From: Pseudomonadota bacterium
GTDB taxonomy: Bacteria; Pseudomonadota; Gammaproteobacteria; Burkholderiales; Burkholderiaceae_C
Direction of reading: 5' to 3'
Assembly (NCBI GenBank): GCA_023387335.1
Contig: JAEWIF010000004.1
Coordinates: 248,001 to 312,000 of the forward strand
DNA length: 64,000 nucleotides
Shown: positions 32,539-40,347 of the stretch, piece by piece
Numbering within the stretch: the stretch's first letter is position 1
Layout of the letters: the number at the start of each line of letters is the position of its first letter
Notes under the pieces: model-generated
Told to the model about the DNA's origin: nothing
What the model saw: the letters and a program-made list of their open reading frames with translations, nothing else
The model's database searches: none
Position numbers and translations under genes: made by a program

Positions 32539-33489
32539 ATGGAATTCTTCAAGATCCACCGTGACATCCCGTTCATGAAGAACGCGCTGGTGTTCAACGT
32601 GATCTCGTTCCTCACGTTCGCCGCCGCCGTGTTCTTCCTCGTGACGAAGGGGCTCCACCTCTCGGTGGAATTCACCGGCGGCACGGTGATGCAGGTCAGC
32701 TACGCGCAGGCGGCGGACGTGGAATCGGTCCGCAAGACCGTCTCCAATCTGGGCTACCACGACGTCCAGGTGCAGAACTTCGGCACCGCCCGCGACGTCA
32801 TGATCCGGCTGCCGGCCCAGAAGGGTGTGAGTTCCGCGCAACAGAGCGAGAAGGTGCTGGCTTCCCTGAAGCAGACCGATCCCTCGGTCTCGCTGCGGCG
32901 CACCGAGTTCGTCGGGCCCCAGGTCGGCGAGGAGCTCGCCACCGACGGCCTGAAAGCGCTGGCCATGGTGGTCTTCGGCATCATGATCTACCTCGCCTTC
33001 CGCTTCGAGTGGAAGTTCGCGGTAGCGGCCATCATCGCCAACCTGCACGACGTGATCATCATCCTGGGCTTCTTCGCCTTCTTCCAGTGGGAGTTCTCGC
33101 TGGCGGTGCTGGCGGCGGTGCTGGCGGTGCTGGGCTACTCGGTCAACGAGTCGGTCGTGATCTTCGACCGGATCCGCGAGAACTTCCGCCGCTACCGCAA
33201 GATGAACACGGTGGAGATCATCGACAACGCGATCACCTCCACGATCAGCCGGACGATCATCACGCACGGCTCCACCCAGGTCATGGTGCTGTCGATGCTG
33301 CTGTTCGGCGGCGCGACGCTGCACTACTTCGCGCTGGCGCTGACCATCGGCATCTGCTTCGGCATCTACTCCTCGGTGTTCGTCGCCGCGGCCATCGCGA
33401 TGTGGCTGGGCGTCAAGCGCGAGGACCTGGTCAAGTCCGGCCCCCGCAAGGAAGACCCCAACGACCCCAACGCGGGGGCGGTGGTCTAG
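32539..33489 (+). CDS. secF: Protein translocase subunit SecF
   Basis: SecF, 316 residues, forms a complex with SecD and YajC. Six membrane helices are expected; visible ones include LVFNVISFLTFAAAVFFLV, MVVFGIMIYLAFRF and VLAAVLAVLGYSVNESVVIF. The family motifs SVEFTGGTVMQVSYAQ in the periplasmic loop and GYSVNESVVIFDRIRENFR in the membrane part are intact. The C-terminal tail is charged and ends before the DUF1631 gene, only nine bases away, which suggests that gene is cotranscribed. Confidence 0.97.
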   Translation: MEFFKIHRDIPFMKNALVFNVISFLTFAAAVFFLVTKGLHLSVEFTGGTVMQVSYAQAADVESVRKTVSNLGYHDVQVQNFGTARDVMIRLPAQKGVSSAQQSEKVLASLKQTDPSVSLRRTEFVGPQVGEELATDGLKALAMVVFGIMIYLAFRFEWKFAVAAIIANLHDVIIILGFFAFFQWEFSLAVLAAVLAVLGYSVNESVVIFDRIRENFRRYRKMNTVEIIDNAITSTISRTIITHGSTQVMVLSMLLFGGATLHYFALALTIGICFGIYSSVFVAAAIAMWLGVKREDLVKSGPRKEDPNDPNAGAVV

Positions 33490-33498
33490 CGCCGGACC

Positions 33499-36255
33499 GT
33501 GAGCGCGCCCCAGCCTCCCTCCCAGGCCGCGATCGCGCGCAAGGCGCGCGAGCACTTCGTGGGCCAGCTGGAGGGCGTGCTGCAGCCCCTGTCGGAAGCC
33601 ATCCGCGCCCGGCTGGTCGAGCTGGTGGACGGCGCCACCAGCTCGCGCGACTCGCAGGAGCGCCGCGACGCCATGCTGGACTTCGAGCGCCAGCGACGCG
33701 CCTGGACGGAAGGCACGGCCGAGGCCTGGCGCAAGGCCATGAAGCCGCCCACCGCCACCACCCAGATGCGGCTGGAGGCGGTCAACCTCTCGCTGATCGG
33801 CGACGAGGTGGTGGAGAACAAGATCCTGGCTTCGCGGGTGGCGCTGACCATCCTGGAGAAGGCCACCTGGGAGCTCAACGACCTCAAGGTGCGCATGCAG
33901 CATCTGGAAGGCCACGAACTGGGCGACCACGACGTGCTGCGCACCGAGGCGGTGACGCAGCTGATGGTGGAGCAGTGGGGCGCCAACGGGCTCCTGCGGC
34001 CGACCTGGGTGATGGTCCAGGACGTCATCTCCAAGCTGATGGTCGAGAAGATGGTCTCGGCCTACAAGACCACCAACCAGTTCCTCGTGCAGCGCGGTGT
34101 GCTGCCCGATATCGACCTCAGCTCGCGCGTGAGGCGCGGCGCGTCGTCGCCTGTCCAACGCAAGCCGGCTGCCGGTGGCGCCGGCGGTGAGGGCGCGGGA
34201 GGGGGTGGTGCTAGTGGTGGTACCGGTGGCGGGGCCTCTGCTCCGGGCGGCGGCTACGCCGGCGGCGGCGGTGCCCCGTCGACGGGTTACGGCGGGACCA
34301 GTACGAGCACGGGCGGCTACGCAAGCACGGGCGGCGGCGGAGCGTCGGTTTCGGGCGGCGGCTATTCCGGCGCTACGGGAGGCTCCTCGGCGCCAGGCGG
34401 CGGCTATGGGGGCGGCAGTGGTGGAGGCGGCTACGCAGGCGGTGCCTCGACTCCTGGCGGCGGTCACGCCGGCGGTGAGGGCGTTTCCGTCCCGGGCAGC
34501 GGCTATGGCGGCGGTGGCAACGGCCGCGGGCAAGGCGGCGCCGGCGGAACCAGCGGTGGCGATGGCGGTAACGGCTACGGCGGCGGTGGAGGCGGAAGCG
34601 GCGGCGGGTCGGCCGGCGCGCATGCTCCCGGCGGCGCCGCGCGCAATGGCGAATCGGCCGCATCGAGGTACGGTGGCGCCCAGACCCGCGGCCTGGGCGG
34701 AGGCGTAGCCGAAGAGACCCGGTTGATGACGTCCAGCACCCCGCTGGCTCGCGCTCGCATGCGCGCCACCGGCGTCCTGGGTCAGCTCAAGCGGCTGCTC
34801 ACCGAGAAGGCAGGCTTCGATCCCAACCGCGCGGCGGCCGCGCCGTCGCCCGCGCTGGCCGAGGCCATGAGCCGGCACGCCACCGTTGTCCAGACCCAGG
34901 TGCAGACCCAGGTCGGTGCCGGCGACACGGCCGGCGAGGTGGTGGTCTACGACGACGCCGCGGTCGAACGCGCCGCGGTCGACCTGCGACAGCGCACCGG
35001 CGAGCTCAAGAAGAAGGCGACCACCAGCAGCGAGAAAGCCACCATCGAGATCGTGGCGCTGATGTTCCAGAGCATCCTGTCCGAAGAGCGCATCCCGGCG
35101 GCCGTGCGCGTGTGGTTCGCGCGGCTGCAGATGCCGGTGCTGCGCGTGGCGCTGGCCGAGCCCGAGTTCTTCGGCACGCTGCAGCATCCGGCCCGCCAGC
35201 TGATCGACCGCATGGGCTCCTGCGTGCTCGGCTTCAACGCCGCCGCCATCAGCGGCAGCGCGCTGGAGATCGAAATCAAGCGCGTGGTGCAGGTGATCGA
35301 GCAGTACCCGGAGACCGGCCGGCGCGTGTTCCAGCTGGTCTACGACGAGTTCCAGAAATTCCTCTCCAAGTACCTCACCGAGAAGAGCGACACCCAGCGC
35401 CTGGTCAGCGTCGCCCAGCAGGTCGAGCAGAAGGAGACGATGGCGATCCAGTACACGATCGAGCTGCGCAAGATGCTCAGCGACATCCCGGTGCGCGACG
35501 AGATCCGCGAGTTCCTGTTCAAGGTCTGGGCCGAGGTGCTGGCCGTGGCCGCCGTCAAGCACGGCCCGCAGCACCAGGAAACCGTGATGCTGAAGAAGTC
35601 GGCCGCGGAACTGGTCTGGTCGGCCAGCGCGAAGCCGAACCGGGCCGAGCGCTCCAAGGTGATCCAGGACCTGCCCGCGCTGCTGATCCGGTTGCGCAAG
35701 GGCATGAGCCTGATGGGCCTGCAGGGCGCGGAGCAGGAGAAGCACATCAAGGTCATCGGCGACACGCTGGCCGACGCCTTCATGTCCAAGACCGAATCCA
35801 TCCCGCAGCAGCAGATCGATGCCATCGGCAAGCGGCTGGAGAACCTGGAGGACTTCATCGCCGACGATCCGTCGGTCGAGCTGGAGCTGGACCAGGAGGC
35901 GCTGGAGATGATGCTGGGCATCGACGCCTCGATGATCGAGGTGGTCACCGACGGCGGCTCCAAGCCCAGCGACGCCATGCTGGCCTGGGCGGCCGAGCTG
36001 CAGCAGGGCAACTGGTTCACCTTGGACCACAACGGCAAGGTGCACCAGGTGCAATACGTCTGGCGCAGCCAGCGGGGACAGCTGTACCTGTTCGCGTCGG
36101 CGGAAGGTCGCAGCTTCCTGGTGCAGATGCGGCGCCTGGCGGCCTACCTCCAGGCCGGATTGCTTCTGCCGGCGGAAGAGGAAGCGCTCACGGTGCGAGC
36201 CACGCGCGACGCGCTGGCCAAGCTGGACGCCAATCCCGAACGGCTGCTGGCCTAA
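33499..36255 (+). CDS. DUF1631 family protein with a large glycine-rich insert
   Basis: The 918-residue protein belongs to DUF1631, a family of uncharacterised, largely helical proteins common in beta- and gammaproteobacteria. N-terminal conserved helices (about 1-215; REHFVGQLEGVLQPLSEAI, LMVEKMVSAYKTTNQFLVQR) and a C-terminal conserved part (about 410-918; GNWFTLDHNGKVHQVQYVW with a PilZ-like look) flank residues about 226-402, which are almost wholly glycine with serine, alanine, tyrosine and proline. The GTG start is nine bases after the secF stop. I infer cytoplasmic location from the lack of signal or membrane segment. Function unknown. Confidence 0.85.
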   Translation: MSAPQPPSQAAIARKAREHFVGQLEGVLQPLSEAIRARLVELVDGATSSRDSQERRDAMLDFERQRRAWTEGTAEAWRKAMKPPTATTQMRLEAVNLSLIGDEVVENKILASRVALTILEKATWELNDLKVRMQHLEGHELGDHDVLRTEAVTQLMVEQWGANGLLRPTWVMVQDVISKLMVEKMVSAYKTTNQFLVQRGVLPDIDLSSRVRRGASSPVQRKPAAGGAGGEGAGGGGASGGTGGGASAPGGGYAGGGGAPSTGYGGTSTSTGGYASTGGGGASVSGGGYSGATGGSSAPGGGYGGGSGGGGYAGGASTPGGGHAGGEGVSVPGSGYGGGGNGRGQGGAGGTSGGDGGNGYGGGGGGSGGGSAGAHAPGGAARNGESAASRYGGAQTRGLGGGVAEETRLMTSSTPLARARMRATGVLGQLKRLLTEKAGFDPNRAAAAPSPALAEAMSRHATVVQTQVQTQVGAGDTAGEVVVYDDAAVERAAVDLRQRTGELKKKATTSSEKATIEIVALMFQSILSEERIPAAVRVWFARLQMPVLRVALAEPEFFGTLQHPARQLIDRMGSCVLGFNAAAISGSALEIEIKRVVQVIEQYPETGRRVFQLVYDEFQKFLSKYLTEKSDTQRLVSVAQQVEQKETMAIQYTIELRKMLSDIPVRDEIREFLFKVWAEVLAVAAVKHGPQHQETVMLKKSAAELVWSASAKPNRAERSKVIQDLPALLIRLRKGMSLMGLQGAEQEKHIKVIGDTLADAFMSKTESIPQQQIDAIGKRLENLEDFIADDPSVELELDQEALEMMLGIDASMIEVVTDGGSKPSDAMLAWAAELQQGNWFTLDHNGKVHQVQYVWRSQRGQLYLFASAEGRSFLVQMRRLAAYLQAGLLLPAEEEALTVRATRDALAKLDANPERLLA
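34174..34704 (+). repeat. Low-complexity GGC-rich tract encoding a glycine-rich linker
   Basis: About 530 bases are dominated by GGC/GGT/GGA codons, coding for imperfect units such as GGGYAGGG, GGGYSGAT and PGGGYGGGSGGG. Units vary in length and codon choice, so this looks like an old degenerate expansion rather than a fresh tandem duplication. Frame is preserved across the whole tract. Confidence 0.85.
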
Positions 36256-36260
36256 AGGCC
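36249..36260 (+). terminator. Hairpin with the DUF1631 stop codon in its loop
   Basis: GGCC (36249-36252), loop TAAA holding the TAA stop, then GGCC (36257-36260); the stem can extend by two wobble-containing pairs. No T-run follows. Confidence 0.35.
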
Positions 36261-36270
36261 GGTGGAGCTA

Positions 36271-36284
36271 GCCGCTAGTGCGGC
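36271..36284 (-). terminator. Hairpin with the smg stop codon in its loop
   Basis: GCCGC (36271-36275) and GCGGC (36280-36284) form a perfect five-base stem with loop TAGT; the smg TAG stop overlaps the loop. It stands next to the DUF1631 hairpin between convergent genes. Confidence 0.35.
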
Positions 36285-36751
36285 AGGCGATCGGTGACGT
36301 CGTCGCAGAGCTCGTCGAGCACCAGCGCATCGGGCTCGCGGCCCATGCTCCAGTAGACCATCAGCACGATGATCTTCAGGTCGTCGAGCGACACCGGGTC
36401 GCCGGGCGCGGCCATCGCACGATCGAGCACGATTTCGCGCATCGCGGGCGGCAGGACGCCGGCCGATTCCAGGAAGCTGACAAACCCCAGGCACTGCGCG
36501 CCCAGGTGGTCTTGTTCGGCCACCGAGTACACGCGCATGCTGAGCGGCGAGGGAGCCGCGGAGACGGAGGTTTCGGGAACTTGCTGGACGCTCTGCGCCG
36601 CGAAGTTCAGCCCGTCGAGCCAGGCGAGCGCCTGCTGTATTTCTTCGGGTTCGAAGCCCTGGGCGCTGAGCTTGCGTCCCAGTTGCGGCAGTTCGGGGCA
36701 TGCATCCCCGCGCCAGTAGTTTTCGTAGACGAACACCAGCACATCGAACAT
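36275..36751 (-). CDS. smg: Smg family protein (DUF494)
   Basis: The 158-residue protein matches Smg of E. coli (157 residues), a conserved protein of unknown function encoded next to dprA. The opening MFDVLVFVYENYWRGDACP is the family hallmark, followed by LGRKLSAQGFEPEEIQQALAWLDGL and a C-terminal block GREPDALVLDELCDDV. I start at 36751, since the in-frame extension to 36865 lacks family similarity and overlaps dprA. It lies 82 bases downstream of dprA on the same strand. The usual topA neighbour is absent here; the convergent DUF1631 gene sits in its place. Confidence 0.92.
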   Translation of the reverse strand: MFDVLVFVYENYWRGDACPELPQLGRKLSAQGFEPEEIQQALAWLDGLNFAAQSVQQVPETSVSAAPSPLSMRVYSVAEQDHLGAQCLGFVSFLESAGVLPPAMREIVLDRAMAAPGDPVSLDDLKIIVLMVYWSMGREPDALVLDELCDDVTDRLPH

Positions 36752-36823
36752 GCGGGCCAATATAGCCCAGCTGGCGATCGCGTGGGGACTTTCGTCGTGA
36801 TGTTGCTCGTGCGCGTCGAGCAG

Positions 36824-36842
36824 CGCGGCGCGTTCAGCCGCG
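36824..36842 (-). terminator. Hairpin at the dprA 3' end
   Basis: CGCGGC (36824-36829) and GCCGCG (36837-36842) form a perfect six-base stem with a seven-base loop that contains the dprA TGA stop. No T-run follows, and smg continues downstream, so any termination may be partial. Confidence 0.3.
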
Positions 36843-37946
36843 TTCGAGGCGCTGGTACAGGCCACCGGGAAGTCGGGCGACGTGGCCCCCGAGCTCGAGC
36901 TCGAGCAGCTTCGCCTGCAGGTCAGCCGCCGAAACGCCGGTGCGCGCGATCAGCGCGTCGAGACCGACCGGGTCGTGGCCCAAAGCCTGCAGCAGCGACG
37001 ACTCGGCCGGCGCGGGCGCCGGGGACGCTGAACGCACGCTCCGCTTCGAAGGCTCGGCCGGCGCCAGCTCCTCCATCACGTCCTGCGCCGTCTCCACGAG
37101 CTTGGCGCCCTGCCGCAGCAGCTCATGGCATCCGCGTGCCTGCGGCGCATGGATGGATCCGGGAATCGCGAACACCTCGCGGCCCTGCTCCACCGCCTGC
37201 CGCGCCGTGATCAGCGAGCCGGAGCGCAGCGCGGCCTCGACCACCAGCGTGCCCTGCCCCAGCGCCGCGATGATCCGGTTGCGTTGCGGGAAGTTCTCGG
37301 CGAGCGGATGCGTCCCGAGCGGGTACTCGGAGACGAGTAGTCCGTGTTCGGCGATGCGATGCGCGAGCCGATGGTGCTGGCTCGGGTAGACGCGGTCCAA
37401 GCCGGTGCCGACCACGGCGATGGTCGCTACCTGCCCGGGCGACGCACCTTCGAGCGCGCCCTCGTGCGCCGCCGCATCGATGCCCAACGCCATGCCCGAC
37501 ACCACCGTCCACCCCGCCTGCGCGAAGCTGCGGGCGAACTCGCGCGCGTTGTTCGCGCCCTGCGGTGTCGGGTTGCGGCTGCCGACCACCGAGATGGCGC
37601 GCGGCCATTCCGCCAGCGCGACGCCGCTCACGTACAGCATCAGCGGCGGATCCTCGGTCTGCAGCAGCGCGGGCGGATAGGCCGGATCGGCCAACGTCAG
37701 CAATCGGCGCGTGGGCTCCTGCCGCAGCCAGGCCCAGGTGGTCTCGACCTGCGCGGCCCAGCCGTCCGGCTCGGCGCACAGCGCCTGGACCTGCGGCGCG
37801 TGGGCCACCGCGTGGAGCGCGTCGGCGCCCTGCTCGAAGATGTTGAGGGGAAGCCCGAAAGCCGCGAGCAGCTTCCGGGCGCTGGCGCGGCCGACGCCCG
37901 GCGTCATCGCCAGGCGCAGCCATGCGGCCAGCTCTTCGCGCTCCAT
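36834..37946 (-). CDS. dprA: DNA-processing protein DprA (Smf)
   Basis: DprA, 370 residues, loads RecA onto incoming single-stranded DNA during natural transformation. The N-terminal SAM-like part includes LRLAMTPGVGRASARKLLAAF. The Rossmann core (about 100-290) shows ISVVGSRNPTPQGANNAREF, VVSGMALGIDAAAHEGAL, AVVGTGLDRVYPSQHHRL, ENFPQRNRIIAALG and RSGSLITARQAVEQGREVF. The C-terminal winged-helix DML1-like domain (about 310-370, LDALIARTGVSAADLQAKLL) is present. It follows the LysM gene after 10 bases. Conserved even in bacteria not known to be transformable, so competence is only a possibility. Confidence 0.96.
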   Translation of the reverse strand: MEREELAAWLRLAMTPGVGRASARKLLAAFGLPLNIFEQGADALHAVAHAPQVQALCAEPDGWAAQVETTWAWLRQEPTRRLLTLADPAYPPALLQTEDPPLMLYVSGVALAEWPRAISVVGSRNPTPQGANNAREFARSFAQAGWTVVSGMALGIDAAAHEGALEGASPGQVATIAVVGTGLDRVYPSQHHRLAHRIAEHGLLVSEYPLGTHPLAENFPQRNRIIAALGQGTLVVEAALRSGSLITARQAVEQGREVFAIPGSIHAPQARGCHELLRQGAKLVETAQDVMEELAPAEPSKRSVRSASPAPAPAESSLLQALGHDPVGLDALIARTGVSAADLQAKLLELELGGHVARLPGGLYQRLERG

Positions 37947-37956
37947 GGCGCGGCGA

Positions 37957-39183
37957 TCAGCGCGGGCTGGTGACGCGGTCGCCGACCTTCACGCCCTCGT
38001 TGGTCTCGAGGATCAGGGCGTAGGAGAGGCGCTCGAACGGGCGGAAGACCATCATCAGGCCGTTGCGCTCGTTGGGCAGCTTGACCTCGGTCTTCTCGCC
38101 GGGCTGCGACCGGTCGATGATGGTGGCGCCGGCCTTCTGGATGGCCAGCACGTGGCCGGCCTCCATGCCGTCGGCCGTGCCCTTGTTGATGACCACGACC
38201 TGGTTCTGGCCGGCCAGGGCCACGGAGTCGCCGTACATCGAAACGACCATGCCGCCTTCGACCGGCCCTTGCGGCGCGCGCGGCGTGTAGCTCACGAGCT
38301 GGCGGCCGGGTTCGGGCAGCAGCCGATCGCCCACGCGCATCTCGCTGCGCGCCGAGAGAACGTCGAGCGTGGCGGGCACGGCGGTAGTCCTGCCTTCGTC
38401 GCGGCCGCTCTTGACGGTCTCGGTGCCTTCACCGCGCACCATCTGCGCCTTGCCCAGGTACTCCGCCTCGTAGCCGAGCACGGCCTTGGTGATCGGGTCG
38501 CGCAGCGCCTTGGCGCTGCGGAACACTCGGAACTCTTCGCCGGGACCGGTGGCGCGGTCGGCCATCGGCGCGCCGTCGCTGGCGCGGGCATAGATGCGGT
38601 CGCCGCGGGTGATCAGCACGCGGTTGTCGGGCGCGGCCACGATGCGCGGGGCGCGCTCGAGCACGCCGCCGTCCACGATGATCGGCTCGGCCAGGAAGGG
38701 CTCGATCAGGTGCGTCGCCAGGGTGGGCAGCGCGCCGTCGCCGACCGCCGACACCCGAACGCGCGGCGAGACGCGGACCGTCGGCACCTCGCCGCCCTGG
38801 GCCTGCTGCACGCGCAGGCGGGCACGGCCGCCGATCTTTTCCAGCACGAGCTGCTGGCCGGGATAGATGCGGTGGGGGTTGCGCACTTCTTCCATGTTCA
38901 TGCCCCACAGCTCGGGCCAGCGCCACGGGCTCAGCAGGAAGACGCGGGAGATGGCCCACAGCGTGTCGCCGGACTTCACCGTGTAGGTGTCGGGCGCGTT
39001 GGGCGCCAGCTCGCTCAGCGGCACGCCGGCCTGGGCGACCTGTTCAGCGGTCGCGCGCCACGCGGGCGTCACCGGCTGGGCCTGGGCGGGCAGCGCCGCC
39101 AGCAGCGTCGCGGCCAGCGCGGCCGTGACGGTCCAGGCGAACGGTGGGAAGCCGGCCTTTGCGGCCTCGCGTTGACCCTTCAT
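37957..39183 (-). CDS. LysM-domain peptidoglycan-binding protein, exported
   Basis: The 408-residue protein has a signal peptide (residues about 1-35, hydrophobic core TVTAALAATLLAALPAQAQ), one LysM repeat (about 66-115: DTYTVKSGDTLWAISRVFLL, WPELWGMNMEEVRNPHRIYP, GQQLVL), and a long C-terminal region of beta character (about 140-408) without an assigned fold. This architecture recurs upstream of dprA in betaproteobacteria. It probably binds murein in the periplasm; enzymatic activity is not evident. The ATG at 39183 is well supported by GGAGGAG seven to thirteen bases upstream. It is divergent from def across 142 bases. Confidence 0.9.
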   Translation of the reverse strand: MKGQREAAKAGFPPFAWTVTAALAATLLAALPAQAQPVTPAWRATAEQVAQAGVPLSELAPNAPDTYTVKSGDTLWAISRVFLLSPWRWPELWGMNMEEVRNPHRIYPGQQLVLEKIGGRARLRVQQAQGGEVPTVRVSPRVRVSAVGDGALPTLATHLIEPFLAEPIIVDGGVLERAPRIVAAPDNRVLITRGDRIYARASDGAPMADRATGPGEEFRVFRSAKALRDPITKAVLGYEAEYLGKAQMVRGEGTETVKSGRDEGRTTAVPATLDVLSARSEMRVGDRLLPEPGRQLVSYTPRAPQGPVEGGMVVSMYGDSVALAGQNQVVVINKGTADGMEAGHVLAIQKAGATIIDRSQPGEKTEVKLPNERNGLMMVFRPFERLSYALILETNEGVKVGDRVTSPR

Positions 39184-39325
39184 GGGCTCTCCTCCTCGTA
39201 ACGGAACTTGACAAACCGCTGTCGATTCTGCGTTCAAGCCCTTGATTGGGCAACGTTTTTGGCCGCGCCCGCCTGCCGTTTTCCACAAAAGTGGCGAAAA
39301 TAGCGACAGCCTCCACCGATCAACC

Positions 39326-39838
39326 ATGGCCTTGCTTCCCATTCTTTGCTACCCCGATCCGCGCCTCCACACCGTCGCCAAGCCGGTGCAGGCGGTGGAT
39401 GCCCGCATCCGCCAACTTGTGGCCGACATGCTCGAAACGATGTACGACGCCAACGGCATCGGACTGGCGGCGACCCAGGTCGACGCGCACGAGCGCGTGG
39501 TGGTGATCGACGTCTCGGAGGAGCACAACCAGCCGATGGTCCTGATCAACCCCGAGATCACCTGGTTCAGCGAGGACAAGCAGATCAACGACGAAGGCTG
39601 CCTGTCCGTGCCCGGCATCTACGACGGTGTCGAGCGCTCCTCGGCGGTGCGGGTGACGGCGCTGGACGAGAACGGCGACTCGCGCACCATCGAGGCCGAA
39701 GGCCTGCTCGCGGTATGCATCCAGCACGAGATGGACCACCTGCTGGGCAAGGTGTTCGTCGAGTACCTCTCGCCGCTCAAGCGCAACCGCATCAAGACCA
39801 AGATGCTCAAGGCGCGCCGAGACACGGTGCGGGCCTGA
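39326..39838 (+). CDS. def: Peptide deformylase
   Basis: The 170-residue metalloenzyme removes the formyl group from nascent proteins. All three PDF motifs are intact: GIGLAATQV (motif I), EGCLSVPG with the metal cysteine (motif II) and QHEMDHLLGKVF with the HExxH histidines and glutamate (motif III). The start at MALLPILCYPDPRLHTVA is the family norm; an in-frame extension to 39242 is not conserved. A CCAC-AAAA-GTGG hairpin lies about 30 bases upstream in the divergent gap with the LysM gene. It leads a unit that also contains fmt, the enzyme supplying the formyl group. Confidence 0.97.
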   Translation: MALLPILCYPDPRLHTVAKPVQAVDARIRQLVADMLETMYDANGIGLAATQVDAHERVVVIDVSEEHNQPMVLINPEITWFSEDKQINDEGCLSVPGIYDGVERSSAVRVTALDENGDSRTIEAEGLLAVCIQHEMDHLLGKVFVEYLSPLKRNRIKTKMLKARRDTVRA

Positions 39839-39852
39839 GCCGGAGAACTTCC

Positions 39853-40347
39853 ATGCGCGGGCTGTTGCTCTCGCTGTCGCTGGCGGCACTGCTGGCCGCC
39901 TGCGCCGGCAATCCCTTCGGCGCGTCGGCCTTGCAGCCGGGCGCCAGCCGCCAGCAGGTGATCGACCGAATGGGCCAGCCCACGCGCATCGTGCCCCTCG
40001 CGGGCGGCGAGCGGCTGCAGTACTCGCTGCAGCCGTTCGGCCGCGAGGCCTGGATGGTGGACCTGGACGCGTCCGGCCGCGTGGTGAGTTCACGCCAGGT
40101 GCTCAACACCCTCAGCTTCAACCGCATCGAGCCCGGCCGCTGGACGCGCAACGACATCGAGCGTGAATTCGGCCCGCCCGCGCGCATCGATTCCGTCGCC
40201 AGCTGGAACGGCCCGGTCCTGACCTACTACTGGCGCGACATCGATCGCAGCGACATGTTCTATTGGGTGTACCTCGACCCGCAGGGCGTGGTGCGGCGCG
40301 CGCATCCCGGCATGGAGTTCGTCAACGCGCCGAACGAGCGCATCTGA
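39853..40347 (+). CDS. BamE/SmpA-like outer-membrane lipoprotein
   Basis: The 164-residue product begins MRGLLLSLSLAALLAACAGN with lipobox LLAAC. The mature part has two repeats of a BamE-like beta-beta-alpha motif: ALQPGASRQQVIDRMGQPTR and later IEPGRWTRNDIEREFGPPAR, each followed by aromatic-rich beta strands (QYSLQPFGREAW; TYYWRDIDRSDMFYWVYLD). Two copies rather than one set it apart from BamE itself, so a role in outer-membrane assembly is only analogy. GGAG stands eight bases before the ATG. It overlaps the fmt start by one base, within def-lipoprotein-fmt. Confidence 0.75.
   Translation: MRGLLLSLSLAALLAACAGNPFGASALQPGASRQQVIDRMGQPTRIVPLAGGERLQYSLQPFGREAWMVDLDASGRVVSSRQVLNTLSFNRIEPGRWTRNDIEREFGPPARIDSVASWNGPVLTYYWRDIDRSDMFYWVYLDPQGVVRRAHPGMEFVNAPNERI

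Noticed and set aside
34174..34704. The glycine-rich tract as a CRISPR array or minisatellite
   Set aside because: Units differ in length and sequence, there are no regular spacers, and the reading frame is preserved throughout.
34175..34708. Alanine/arginine-rich frames over the glycine-rich tract, including a minus-strand RH-rich peptide (34373-34663)
   Set aside because: They arise from reading the GGC-rich repeat in other frames; no start signals or family matches, and the glycine frame is continuous with conserved flanks.
39282..39310. CCAC-AAAA-GTGG stem upstream of def as an intrinsic terminator
   Set aside because: It lies in the gap between divergent genes where nothing should terminate; a four-base stem is weak. 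It could be a regulatory site but there is no supporting evidence.
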